Of a stretch of 64,000 bases of DNA, positions 46,301 through 51,930 are shown piece after piece. The stretch lies in contig CM060076.1 in the NCBI GenBank assembly GCA_030533445.1, positions 3,662,501 through 3,726,500 of the forward strand. The letters are read 5' to 3'. This DNA is from Cyprinodon diabolis. Taxonomy: Eukaryota; Chordata; Actinopteri; Cyprinodontiformes; Cyprinodontidae. The notes under the pieces were generated by a model that had not been told where the DNA came from, made no database searches, and worked only from the letters and a program-made list of their open reading frames with translations. A program made the translations under genes and the position numbers. Each line of letters starts with the position of its first letter. Position 1 is the first letter of the stretch.

Positions 46301-49300
46301 CGCCTCCACCGCCGCCTGGAGACGAGCTCCAGCTTCCTGTCCTTGTTGACGGTGATCAGAGCTTTAAAGTTGAGCCATCCGGCTCGCCGCACCGCTCCCT
46401 CATCTTTCTCCAACATCACCTCCAGCTCTCCTCCCGCCTCCTCGTCCATCTCCTCCTCTCCATCATCCTCGTCCTCTGACGGTTCGGTGCGGTCGGCCGT
46501 GCTGCTGCAGCCCGTCTCCAGCTCCTGCATGAAGTTCCTGTAGACGTTCTGTCGCTGGGCATCGCTGCTCTGGTTCTGATTCAGGCTCACAGAGAAGTCC
46601 CAGTGGACCGGAGGGAGCTGGTTCTGGTTCAGTTGGAGGAGAGGGTTAGAAGACCAGTGAGCGCTGCCGTTCAGTATGTTGATGCAGGCCTCAGAGGTTT
46701 CGCTGCCGTTTGGCTCCTGGAGGGAAATCAGACAGAAGCTTTAGGTGTTAAATCAGATGAACAGCTGCCGTAAACTGACCCGTCACCATGATTCTGCAGC
46801 TCTCTCTGCTTCCTGTGGGGTTTATTTGCAGAAGCAGTTTAGAGTTTATGAGCTGCTTTTACTGACCACACTTTCCCCCTTCATTACTGCTAAATGGGTG
46901 TGAAAACACTCCAGAGCCGGAGTAAGAAAACAACCATCAGCAAAACAATTAGGGTGACCCCACCCATCACTGGGGATGACATTTAGGGATAAAAATTCCA
47001 GAAATCTGTTGATTCATTACAAGAAAGGACTTTGGTTCCACTTTATTTATCTATTTAATCTCATGCTATAGCAGTTTTTTCCCCCTTTCATTTCTTTGGT
47101 TATAAAGACAAATTTCTAGCCCAATTACAAACATACCATACGCCATAAAGTTAAATAATTCTTAAAATATTAGATAGTAAAACTTTCCAATAAAATTATA
47201 GAGGTATATAGACGTATATTTTTGTATATAAGTGGATATGACAATGGTGATTATTCTCAGTCATCCTGGTCATAGTCATTCCAAAAAGAATTTTTAAAAA
47301 ATCCACTGGACTTTGTTTCCAAGTTTGAAGACGTTTCGCTTCCTATTCAGCAAAGGTTTCTTCCTGTTAAAAGGGAGTTTTTCCTCTCCACTGTCGCTAC
47401 AAGCATGCTTAGTGTGAGGGATTGCATTTGAGTCACTGAGTCAATTTGACTGGATGATCTGGTGAACTGGAAAGTACCTTGAGATGACATGTGTTGCGAA
47501 TTGGTACTATAGAAATAAACTGAATTGAAATGAAGCTTTTTCAATTAAAAATGTCAGAAACAGCGTAGAATTTTAAGCTTTATTGAGTTGTTTTTGATTC
47601 CCTCTTTTAGCTTCGAACTCAACGCTGTTTCTGACATTTTGAACTGAAAAGGCTTCCTGGATGGGAAGAAAAACGTCTTTAAACTTGGAAACAAAGTCCA
47701 GTGGATTGTTTTTTTTTTTTTTTTTTGGAAGTAAATATGATGCATTCAAGAAGTAAAAAAATACTGAGAGAGATAATTGGACTAAAATAAGTATGGGCAC
47801 ATTTTAAATACAATGAAATGGTTTTTTATCTGAGAACTTTTATGAAAACAAAAAACTGTCAGGTGTATTAGTTATCATGCTACAGTAGCAGCCATTTAAA
47901 AGGGCCCTTCCCAGTCAAACGCCACCCGAATGGCAGCAAACTCCCCTGCAATTCCCAGCAAACTTCCCTCCAACTTCCAGCCACTGGAGTGACCTCCCCC
48001 TTCTTCTCCTGGATGTGCATTTTTTTTACTCTGACTCCACCCTTTCACTTAATTACAGGGTCTGAGCAGGAGATGATGCTTCTCTTTAGATGTTAATGTC
48101 CACAATTCATGACAGAAAGAAATTTTTACCACAAAGATAGATGTTCGAAAAGGAATTGTAGGGGACCAGCCAAGGGCCCATCAAGGAACGTGGGGACATT
48201 TTGAATGGTTACTACTGTATGTTTGTAAAATTCAGAACCAATTGTACATTTTCACCACATTGGTTGTGCTGGAAATTTTAGCTTTATTGGGCTCAGCCAT
48301 GTTTTGCAGAATTAATTAGCATTTTTATCCCTTTTATTCTCTTTTATGCAGTCATAGATTGGTAATTTTCTCAGAGATTTCAGCTTTGTTGCCAAAAGAT
48401 TCATTGACGAACAGTAGCGGAAAACCGCCAGAGGCTGCTGTTGAACAGGAATCCCAGTGACTGAGCGGCTCTGTCCATCCATCCATCCATTATCTGACAC
48501 GCTTGTCCCAATTGGGGTCGGGAGGGGTGCCTATCTCAATGGGCGAGAGGCGGGGTACACCCCGGACAGGTCGCCAGTCCATCGCAGAGCAACACAGGAC
48601 AAACAACCATTCACGCACACACTCACACCTAAGGACAATTTAGAGAAGCCAACTAAGCTAACGGTCATGTTTTTGGACTGTGGGAGGAAGCCGGAGTACC
48701 CGGAGAGAACCCAGGCATTCTCAGGGAGAACATACAAACTCCATGCAGAAAGACCATGGGCCGGGAATCAAACCCACGACCTTCTGGCTGCAAGGCAGCA
48801 GTGCTACAAACTGCGCCACTGAGCAGCCCCTGAGCGGCTTTGACAGCTAAATAATATTTAAAAGCAGGATGGTGGTATGGATGAACTGACTGCACAGAGG
48901 AAGTTTTCAGGTGGACTTTCTCACATAAAAACACATTAAAACTACTTTTTACCCACTGGTCACAGCAAATATAGCTGCCATTGCTACAGGCAAAGAAACG
49001 ATAGGGTAGCTCCGCCCAACGCACGTCAGACCTACTTTTCGAACGAGCAGCTAGAGCAGCAAAGATTCTTCAGCTGTGCATCAGAACTAAATTTATACAA
49101 ACATCGAAAATGAAACAGCATGTGTGTTTTTGCTGCTCCTGCTGCTTGCGGTCTTAACGTAGCATAACTCCTAACGGCATAGCAGAAGGTTTATTGTAAG
49201 GAATTTGGTTTATCTGATGTTATGTTACGGGTTATTACCTGGATCCGCCGCTTTTTCCTGCTCAAACTCCCCGTCCAGTCGCTCAGCTGCCTGATTCGAC

Positions 49301-50282
49301 TTTTCAGGAAGTCTTTTCGGTTGTTTCCAGAAATGCTGGCGCTCATGGGCTCTGCTTTACGGGTTGGCAGCGTGTGGGAGAAGTACCGCGTCTCTAAGCC
49401 TCCAACGAATGTTGCCTCCTCCTGGATGACGCTCTTCATCACTGAGGAGTTGCTCGTGGTTACTGGTTGCTCCTGCAGGAAAGAGTCTGAAGAAGTGGGG
49501 AAGGCTGGAAGTGTGTTGTGTCTGGTGTGGAAGTCAGACGGTGAAACTAGGCCCAGGTCTTGGAGCTCCGGCTGAAGGATCACGGAGTCCCCGATGCCGC
49601 TGTCCTCAGTGCGGCCAGAGGAGCAGCTGTTGTGGCATTTGGGGTTCTCTACCGTAGGGAACAGGAGGGCAGAGCCAAATCCAGGTGAGATGTCATCCAC
49701 CTGAGTGGAAGAGCAGGTGTTGTAGCCACTGCTGGCGTCGACACTCTGTCCACAGACAAACACGTTATTCGTCAGCTCACTTGCGGCGCCCCATGGCGAG
49801 TCGTACCAGGAGCCGTCAGAACTGAGCGAACTGCCTTTGCTGGTGCGATGGTTTGGCTCTTGGTTAATGGTGGAGAGAGGTTGCCCCTGTGGCTCAACAG
49901 GAACCACCCCGGCTTTAGTGAACTCCACCCTCATGCTACCATCTTTACTGAGCAGAACTTTAGGGCTGCTGCCACACTGCAGTGCCGCCTGATCACCATC
50001 ACTTCCCTGAAATCCAAACGTGAGGCCGCCCTGGGACCGATCATGTTGGGTGAACCTCTGAGAGGGGGCTATGTTCTGTCTGGAGACTCCTTTGGGTGCA
50101 GACTCATAACGCCAGGAGCCATGCTGGTTCTGGTAGCCCCGGCCACGACTTCCCCCGCTGCTTTGGCTGCTCCTCCACCAGCTGCGGGCGGATGGTACCT
50201 CTTCCTTCGTGGAAGGGAACCTGAGAGACCCACAGGGTTTGACTGGAGAGATGAAGCTGCTATGACTGTCCGTGTTTCCCAT
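21830..50282 (-). CDS. tiam2: TIAM2 (STEF) Rac guanine-nucleotide exchange factor, whole gene
   Basis: TIAM proteins load GTP on Rac1 through a DH-PH module; the N-terminal PH-CC-Ex unit targets them to membrane and scaffold partners. Coding exons in order, minus strand: 50282-49239, 46716-46281, 45064-44886, 42834-42610, 42158-41973, 41520-41469, (gap), 39204-39142, 36782-36717, 36023-35945, 35756-35667, 33871-33644, 32837-32782, 31698-31519, 28503-28315, 28009-27941, 27863-27738, 27641-27533, 27398-27219, 25067-24949, 24863-24755, 24654-24599, 24508-24418, 24343-24256, 22349-21830. Every border is GT/AG, and codon phase is continuous except at the gap after 41469. The sum is about 1,510 codons against about 1,700 in human TIAM2. 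TIAM2 rather than TIAM1 is supported by the [18 protein letters not shown] start of the DH domain, the [12 protein letters not shown] motif, the FSVQS tail and the neighbouring cldn20. Introns carry many mobile elements. Confidence 0.9.
22489..23183. mobile_element. TA-flanked inverted-repeat element (695 bp)
   Basis: Ends CCCCATTTACACTACCCTTG and its inverse, flanked by TA. The second half holds a LINE scrap (22932-22997). A second, more worn copy is at 61267-61826. It lies in the tiam2 intron before the last exon. Confidence 0.8.
22932..22997 (-). mobile_element. 66-bp LINE 3'-end insertion
   Basis: GGTGGCGGTAATGCACC...CAACCGCCATAAA with an AAGAAGAAG tail on minus, flanked by TGCTTGATT at 22923-22931 and 22998-23006. 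An extreme 5' truncation. Confidence 0.75.
23361..23700. mobile_element. TA-flanked MITE (340 bp)
   Basis: Ends AAGCCGGGCATACACTGTAC and ...CACAGTGTATCCCCGGCTT are inverted; TA at both flanks. Within a tiam2 intron. Confidence 0.8.
24256..24343 (-). CDS. tiam2: tiam2 exon: C-terminal PH domain
   Basis: 88 bases, [20 protein letters not shown] then [21 protein letters not shown] is conserved in TIAM2. Acceptor TTTACAG, donor AACAG then GTAGGG, phase 2 out. Confidence 0.93.
24418..24508 (-). CDS. tiam2: tiam2 exon: C-terminal PH domain
   Basis: 91 bases, [20 protein letters not shown] then [21 protein letters not shown] is a TIAM2 hallmark (memory). Acceptor GTAACAG, donor CCGG then GTCAGT, phase 1 out. 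Confidence 0.92.
24599..24654 (-). CDS. tiam2: tiam2 exon: C-terminal PH domain
   Basis: 56 bases, [19 protein letters not shown]. Acceptor CCTCAG. The donor ATG then GTTGGT is weaker than the others but keeps phase 0 into the next exon. Confidence 0.85.
24755..24863 (-). CDS. tiam2: tiam2 exon: C-terminal PH domain start
   Basis: [20 protein letters not shown] through [10 protein letters not shown], the first strands of the catalytic PH domain. Acceptor CCACAG, donor TTTG then GTGAGT, phase 1 out. Confidence 0.93.
24949..25067 (-). CDS. tiam2: tiam2 exon: end of the DH domain
   Basis: [20 protein letters not shown] then [19 protein letters not shown], the long final DH helix leading to the PH domain. 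Acceptor CATTCAG, donor CAG then GTACAC, phase 0 out. Confidence 0.95.
25129..27218 (-). repeat. 20-bp minisatellite filling a tiam2 intron, made of donor-site copies
   Basis: About 100 tandem units of period 20 (plus-strand type GTGAGGTGAGTGTGTTACCT). Variants carry CGAG, TTTCATG, ACTGG or AATG changes, and the exon-side end alternates two variants as a 40-bp dimer. Read on the transcribed strand, each canonical unit holds CACCTCACAG then GTAACA, exactly the exon-intron border at 27219. The array nearly reaches the next acceptor: exon at 25067, array edge about 60 bp away. Repeat-frame peptides ([11 protein letters not shown]) are not genes. Confidence 0.95.
27219..27398 (-). CDS. tiam2: tiam2 exon: DH conserved region 3, ends in the minisatellite motif
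   Basis: [20 protein letters not shown], then [19 protein letters not shown], the CR3 helix that contacts Rac switch regions, then [13 protein letters not shown]. The exon's last bases CACCTCACAG and its donor GTAACA are identical to the unit of the minisatellite that follows in the intron. Acceptor GATGCAG. Confidence 0.95.
27533..27641 (-). CDS. tiam2: tiam2 exon: DH domain
   Basis: [20 protein letters not shown] then [16 protein letters not shown], conserved region 2 of the DH fold. Phase 0 in, phase 1 out; acceptor GTTTAG, donor AGAG then GTGACC. Confidence 0.95.
27738..27863 (-). CDS. tiam2: tiam2 exon: DH domain
   Basis: 42 codons, [18 protein letters not shown] through LETPEQFK. Phase 0 both ends; acceptor CCCACAG, donor AAG then GTTAGA. 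Confidence 0.95.
27941..28009 (-). CDS. tiam2: tiam2 exon: DH domain
   Basis: 23 codons, [20 protein letters not shown] then KDE, completing the first DH helix. Phase 0 both ends; acceptor TGTCAG, donor GAG then GTGAGA. Confidence 0.95.
28315..28503 (-). CDS. tiam2: tiam2 exon: start of the DH domain
   Basis: 63 codons. [15 protein letters not shown] leads into [18 protein letters not shown], which is conserved region 1 of the DH fold. Phase 0 both ends; acceptor CCTCCAG, donor AAG then GTGGGA. Confidence 0.93.
28709..29203. mobile_element. CACTGCAAAA-family MITE interrupted by a LINE tail
   Basis: MITE halves at 28709-28832 and 29085-29203. The middle (about 28833-29085) is a fragment of the repeat also found at 48471-48830 (CCTCCCACAGTCCAAAAAACATG). 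Confidence 0.7.
29215..30356. mobile_element. Run of four CACTGCAAAA-family MITEs
   Basis: Copies at about 29215-29472, 29490-29756, 29757-30044 and 30072-30356, head to tail in one tiam2 intron. Shared motifs are TTGCCAATGGAATGAGTATT and a GCAGTG end. The copies differ enough to be separate insertions or old duplicates. Confidence 0.7.
31000..31225 (-). mobile_element. Penelope-like element 3' fragment
   Basis: Same family as 37390-38515: GAAGACGTTTC, GGAAGCTTTTTCAATTCAAA, AACAAAGCCTTGTTTTTA, TAGCCTGCAATGCC. In a tiam2 intron, same strand as the gene. Confidence 0.75.
31519..31698 (-). CDS. tiam2: tiam2 exon: PDZ-DH linker, Ser- and Glu-rich
   Basis: 60 codons from [13 protein letters not shown] to RLVELLEE. 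Acceptor CCTTTAG, donor GAG then GTAGCC. A second in-frame donor (CTG then GTAAAA) would extend the exon to 31468 by 17 codons; I cannot decide between them from sequence alone. Confidence 0.6.
32418..32637. mobile_element. CACTGCAAAA-family MITE
   Basis: ACGATCTAGAAA...TTTTTTGCAGTGCA with family body motifs and an internal deletion. Confidence 0.65.
32782..32837 (-). CDS. tiam2: tiam2 exon: PDZ-DH linker
   Basis: 56 bases, [18 protein letters not shown], phase 1 in and 0 out. The linker is unconserved, so the call rests on matching phases and good splice sites (TCACAG; CAG then GTGAGC). Confidence 0.7.
33120..33413. mobile_element. CACTGCAAAA-family MITE
   Basis: Complete-looking copy, CACTGCAAAACTCTAG to TTTTTGCAGTG. 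Confidence 0.75.
33644..33871 (-). CDS. tiam2: tiam2 exon: PDZ domain, second half, and linker
   Basis: Encodes [20 protein letters not shown], then [18 protein letters not shown] (end of PDZ) and a Pro/Asp-rich linker ([11 protein letters not shown]). Acceptor CATTAG, donor CACAG then GTACCA. Confidence 0.9.
34205..35600 (+). repeat. Tandem duplication of about 310 bp, second copy split by the fold-back
   Basis: Direct copies: GATGGAATG.TTTAAACAAATAAAGTCTGAAAAAA (first at about 34209; second on both sides of the fold-back) and GCGCCCTCTGCTGGAGAAACTCCA (34448 and 35571). Confidence 0.75.
34514..35435. mobile_element. 922-bp fold-back DNA element with 387-bp arms, TTAA-flanked
   Basis: Arms 34514-34900 and 35049-35435 are near-perfect inverses; loop 34901-35048. 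Outer end AGGAATAGTACACCC; TTAA at 34510-34513 and 35436-35439. A duplicated empty site at about 34205-34240 (GGAATGTTTAAACAAATAAA) confirms the insertion. The loop holds an ATG frame at 34990 ([20 protein letters not shown]) of unknown origin that runs into the right arm. Confidence 0.9.
35667..35756 (-). CDS. tiam2: tiam2 exon: PDZ domain, first half
   Basis: Encodes [20 protein letters not shown] followed by DPLGLSARE. This has the PDZ pattern of a GFAVTG binding loop and a V..V.P.G.A helix entry. Acceptor CTGCAG, donor GAAG then GTAGAA. Confidence 0.9.
35945..36023 (-). CDS. tiam2: tiam2 exon: RBD end into PDZ start
   Basis: Begins LSEETHPS, ends NTDQDFG, with phase 1 out. The final DFG opens the PDZ carboxylate-binding segment (DFGFAVTG after splicing). 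Acceptor CTTCAG, donor TTTG then GTGAGA. Confidence 0.8.
36336..36536 (-). mobile_element. tRNA-derived SINE
   Basis: On minus: GGCGGCCTAGCGGTTAGGGC (A-box region), then GTGAGTTCAAAAC (B box), then the AGCCCACTGCTCCCC body. In a tiam2 intron. Confidence 0.75.
36717..36782 (-). CDS. tiam2: tiam2 exon: Ras-binding region, late part
   Basis: 22 codons ([22 protein letters not shown] is the frame; phase 0 both ends). The MPPA segment can be placed on the IPAP of mammalian TIAM2. Acceptor TCTTGCAG, donor CGCAG then GTGAGT. The other frames meet a stop when joined to the next exon. Confidence 0.6.
37390..38515 (+). mobile_element. Penelope-like retroelement, 5'-truncated, with GIY-YIG remnant
   Basis: Frames read [20 protein letters not shown], then [20 protein letters not shown] and [17 protein letters not shown]: the GIY-YIG endonuclease that ends Penelope-like proteins, here with frameshifts and stops. 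[11 protein letters not shown] at about 38117 is the protein's end, separated by an insertion of about 390 bp (37720-38107). The long 3' UTR contains AAGCTTCCTGGATGGGAAGA. Confidence 0.8.
38640..38990 (+). pseudogene. Tc1-like transposase fragment
   Basis: [13 protein letters not shown] at about 38948-38986 matches the Tc1 KHGGGS.M motif. Upstream is decayed. Confidence 0.45.
39142..39204 (-). CDS. tiam2: tiam2 candidate exon in the Ras-binding region
   Basis: A 63-base segment between a good acceptor (GTTCTAG) and a good donor (AGAG then GTAAAG). The only frame compatible with the next exon reads [12 protein letters not shown]..., a weak match at best to the middle of the RBD. It may be a divergent exon, an alternative exon or chance. 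Confidence 0.35.
39570..40500 (+). mobile_element. Interspersed repeat family D
   Basis: AAGGCTTAAAACTTTCCTTTTTG, then CTGGAGGTTTCTTCCTGTTA, CATGCTTAATGTGAGGGATT and a tail of AAATAAACTGAATTGAATTG. Other copies: 43435-44190 (minus), 45480-45885, 47345-47530 and 57350-57790. The class is uncertain; the polymorphic GAATT tail suggests a retroelement. Confidence 0.6.
41469..41520 (-). CDS. tiam2: tiam2 exon 6: short exon after the Ex subdomain
   Basis: 52 bases reading [17 protein letters not shown], joining exon 5 as SSFHALVCSREE; mammalian TIAM2 has HALVCSRDD here (memory). Acceptor GCCTGCAG, donor TCAG then GTGAAT, phase 1 out. The next mammalian segment (GRNKKG...SSLKGLDTL) was not found downstream. 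Confidence 0.85.
41577..41936. repeat. GGAA/GAAC-type microsatellite (about 360 bp)
   Basis: Imperfect GGAA, GAAC and AAAG tetramers, becoming pure (GGAA)n near 41877-41932. On the transcribed strand it reads as a long (CTTC)-rich pyrimidine tract that nearly fills the 452-bp intron between tiam2 exons 5 and 6. The open frames across it (Ser-Phe-Leu-Pro repeats) are not genes. Confidence 0.95.
41973..42158 (-). CDS. tiam2: tiam2 exon 5: Ex subdomain
   Basis: 62 codons, [10 protein letters not shown]...[13 protein letters not shown]...[12 protein letters not shown], the extension that packs on the PHn and coiled coil. It is very close to the mammalian sequence. Phase 0 at both ends; the donor is CTG then GTGGGA, about 40 bases before the CTTC-type microsatellite in the next intron. 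Confidence 0.93.
42610..42834 (-). CDS. tiam2: tiam2 exon 4: PHn end and coiled coil
   Basis: 75 codons starting [17 protein letters not shown] (PHn C-terminal helix), then EDTLRLL and [17 protein letters not shown], which form the CC helix of the PHn-CC-Ex scaffold. Acceptor CCTCAG, donor CAG then GTCAGC. Confidence 0.93.
42835..43434. other. tiam2 intron sequence
   Basis: Purine-rich with GAGAxA motifs on plus; no gene or family recognised. Confidence 0.5.
43435..44190 (-). mobile_element. Repeat family D, partly duplicated copy
   Basis: TTCAATTCAGTTTATTTCTA...CACTTTCCAGTTCACCAGAT...AGCATGCTTGTGGCGACAGT. The GCCGACTGGGGTTCA segment occurs twice (43690 and 43985). Confidence 0.6.
44886..45064 (-). 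CDS. tiam2: tiam2 exon 3: PHn domain core
   Basis: Encodes [10 protein letters not shown]...[19 protein letters not shown]...[16 protein letters not shown], the middle and C-terminal strands of the N-terminal PH domain. Phase 1 in, phase 0 out. The VQAVPEHP/FCLSNS signature is shared by TIAM1 and TIAM2. Confidence 0.92.
45158..45378 (-). mobile_element. tRNA-derived SINE
   Basis: Same family as 36336-36536, with a longer 3' end (CAACAGTGTAATGACAATAA on minus). Confidence 0.75.
45480..45885 (+). mobile_element. Repeat family D copy
   Basis: GCTGGAGGTTTCTTCCTGTT...AAGCATGCTTAGTGTGAGGG...AAATAAACTGAGTTAAATTG. Confidence 0.65.
46281..46716 (-). CDS. tiam2: tiam2 exon 2: acidic linker and start of the PHn domain
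   Basis: Starts in phase 0 with EPNGSE, continuing exon 1 as QEPNGS. It contains [13 protein letters not shown], a conserved TIAM motif, then an acidic stretch (about 20 Asp/Glu) and the first PHn strands [14 protein letters not shown] and [13 protein letters not shown]. It ends in phase 1 at AAAG then GTGCGT. Confidence 0.9.
47275..47745 (+). mobile_element. Mosaic of repeat family D and Penelope 3' pieces
   Basis: Penelope-type TTTGAAGACGTTTCG at 47322, then family D (47345-47530), then Penelope-type AACTCAACGCTGTTTCTGAC...GGCTTCCTGGATGGGAAG (47615-47745). Family D appears to have landed in a Penelope fragment. Confidence 0.6.
48471..48830 (-). mobile_element. LINE/SINE 3' end with TGGA tail and 9-bp target duplication
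   Basis: Flanked by TGAGCGGCT at 48462-48470 and 48831-48839. On minus it ends in (ATGG)n. The body (GCGACCTGTCCGGGGTGTAC) is one of the commonest teleost repeats. A 28833-29085 fragment is related. Confidence 0.85.
49239..50282 (-). CDS. tiam2: tiam2 exon 1: start codon and N-terminal region
   Basis: 348 codons, from MGNTDS to KKRRIQ. Gly2 followed by Asn and a Ser at position 6 fits N-myristoylation. The ATG has G at -3 and +4. An acceptor (TTTTCCAG) at 50289-50290 leaves 6 bases of 5' UTR in this exon, so the promoter and leader exon lie further upstream and were not found. Conserved islands shared with mammalian TIAM2 (memory): [16 protein letters not shown] near the middle, SHTLPTRK, and [12 protein letters not shown] at the end. 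The remainder is serine-rich and presumably disordered. The donor is CAG then GTAATA. Confidence 0.92.
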
Positions 50283-50957
50283 AGCAACCTGGAAAATTAC
50301 ATCATCAATGTCAGACCGGGTAAAGTAAGCTGATGAAGGAGTAAATATCAGGCACATTTTTGATCCTAAACTCTTTTATCTAATTATCTTAAGTCCTAAA
50401 ACTGACCCTGGCCCCGTCTCCCAACCTTAAACACAAATTATTGAAGGAAGTCGTTAAATGATTGTTTATTTTCCTCCATGAACAGGCCGCACTGCCTCAA
50501 CCATTACTCAGCTTAGACCACATCATGATGTGCAGGAAGTCTTACACTGTAAATTAGGACAATTTAGTTCAGTTTAAAGCAGGGTTAGGATCTAACTTAA
50601 TATTAAAAGCTGTGAAGATCTCCCAGAGTTCTTTTCAATCCATCATCTGAACATGGAGAGTGGATGGACCCACTGTAGAGGTACTAAGACATTGACGTCC
50701 TCGTAGACTGACAGGCTGGACAAGGAAAAAAATTAAAGAAACAACTAAGATGACCATAATAGCTCTGTGGAGAGGAGGCGGGGGTGGGTAGCTGGTGTTC
50801 CATCCACATTAGAACAAACTTTCATATTGCGGTTTCCATCTCTGGTCATTGTGGAAGAGTGTTAAGGCATGCCACCTTTTTCATCATACTAGGACTGAAG
50901 TAGCCTCGCGAGCTTTCAAGGTTTCACTCGCAGATCAGTCTGGAGACTCTCCGTTAA

Positions 50958-51468
50958 AGCTACAGTGTGTAATAATTACAGGGATATACAGTCAGAAATG
51001 TAATATATTATACATAACTATGTTATTTATCATCATCTACGAGCTCAGCCTCTTCACCTTAATATTTGCGTTGCCTTAGAATTCGTTATTTATAATTACA
51101 TAGGAGCGGGTCTCGCAGCCATGGAGGCAGACATCTTTGCACTACGGCAGCGCAGAGCCAACAAACTAGCGATTGCGAGATTGCCAAAACGTCACAACGA
51201 TGTAGAAAAAATAACGGGTATATTTATTATCTTAAGTCTACATGAAATCTATACCCTACACAGACTAATGAAATACTATCTGTAAAATTATCTATGTAAA
51301 CAAACCTCATCACTTGAGAAGGTAGGTGATGCGGACGTCGTGGAAGACATTTTGTCCCGTAACGCTCGCTGTACTGTTGGGGGGGAGAAGCGGTGGGGGG
51401 GAGATGTTCATGTTGCTGCAGTCTGCAGTCTGACCGCTAGATGTCGCTAAAAGTTACACACTGTAGCT
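50958..51468. mobile_element. TTAA-flanked MITE inside the helicase element
   Basis: Ends AGCTACAGTGTGTAA and TTACACACTGTAGCT are inverted. TTAA at 50954-50957 and 51469-51472. The unsplit copy 2 has CTAA here (about 63712), giving the empty site. Confidence 0.88.
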
Positions 51469-51576
51469 TTAAAGAAAATTTGGAGCCGTTCACCAAACGA
51501 ACGTCCAATCAGCGTTGGCTTTGAGGCGGGTTGAGGTGTGATGCAACGAGAAGCGCGACAGTTCAGTCTAAAGAAC

Positions 51577-51801
51577 ATGGCGGCTTCAGCCTATGAAACT
51601 AGCGTTAGCGTGGCTATCGAGCAAGTTTTATCGGAATTACAGAGTATTTCTTCACTGAAAGAAGAGCAAAGCACTGCTCTGGAGGCTTTTCTCAGAGGAA
51701 AAGATGTATTTGCTCTTCTCCCGACTGGTTTCGGCAAGAGTAGCCTGGCTTGTGGTTGTGTTTTCGTCGTCGCTCTGTTAGTACGTCATATGCTTCGTTG
51801 A
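51577..51801 (+). pseudogene. RecQ-like helicase N-terminal exon (Walker A), copy 1
   Basis: The likely start is the ATG in AACATGGCG. Reads VAIEQVLSELQSISSLKEEQ, then ALEAFLRGKDVFALLPTGFGKS: the Q-like LKEEQ motif and Walker A of SF2 RecQ helicases. Nine bases after Walker A are missing relative to copy 2, and no helicase motifs Ia-VI follow. Confidence 0.7.
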
Positions 51802-51930
51802 TCTGATTGGTTTATTTGGCCCGTCTATCACCAACATAGGCCAATCAGCTAACCAGTATTTTCGCCCCTTCCCAAAATTTCTTCAACGGAAGGTTTCCAG
51901 ATGGATTTGCTCCGCATATCCATCAGGTTA

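Larger units (their letters stand above)
50895..51930 (+). mobile_element. Element carrying a RecQ-like helicase first exon, copy 1
   Basis: Body shared with the inverted copy at 63236-63790: GCTTTCAAGGTTTCACTCGC, AAGAAAATTTGGAGCCGTTC, CGTCCAATCAGCGTTGGCTT, and a 3' hairpin near 51898-51926. A TTAA element (50958-51468) splits it. The internal frame is listed separately. Confidence 0.75.

Noticed and set aside
49848..50333. A 161-codon plus-strand frame over tiam2 exon 1
   Set aside because: Antisense shadow of conserved tiam2 coding sequence.
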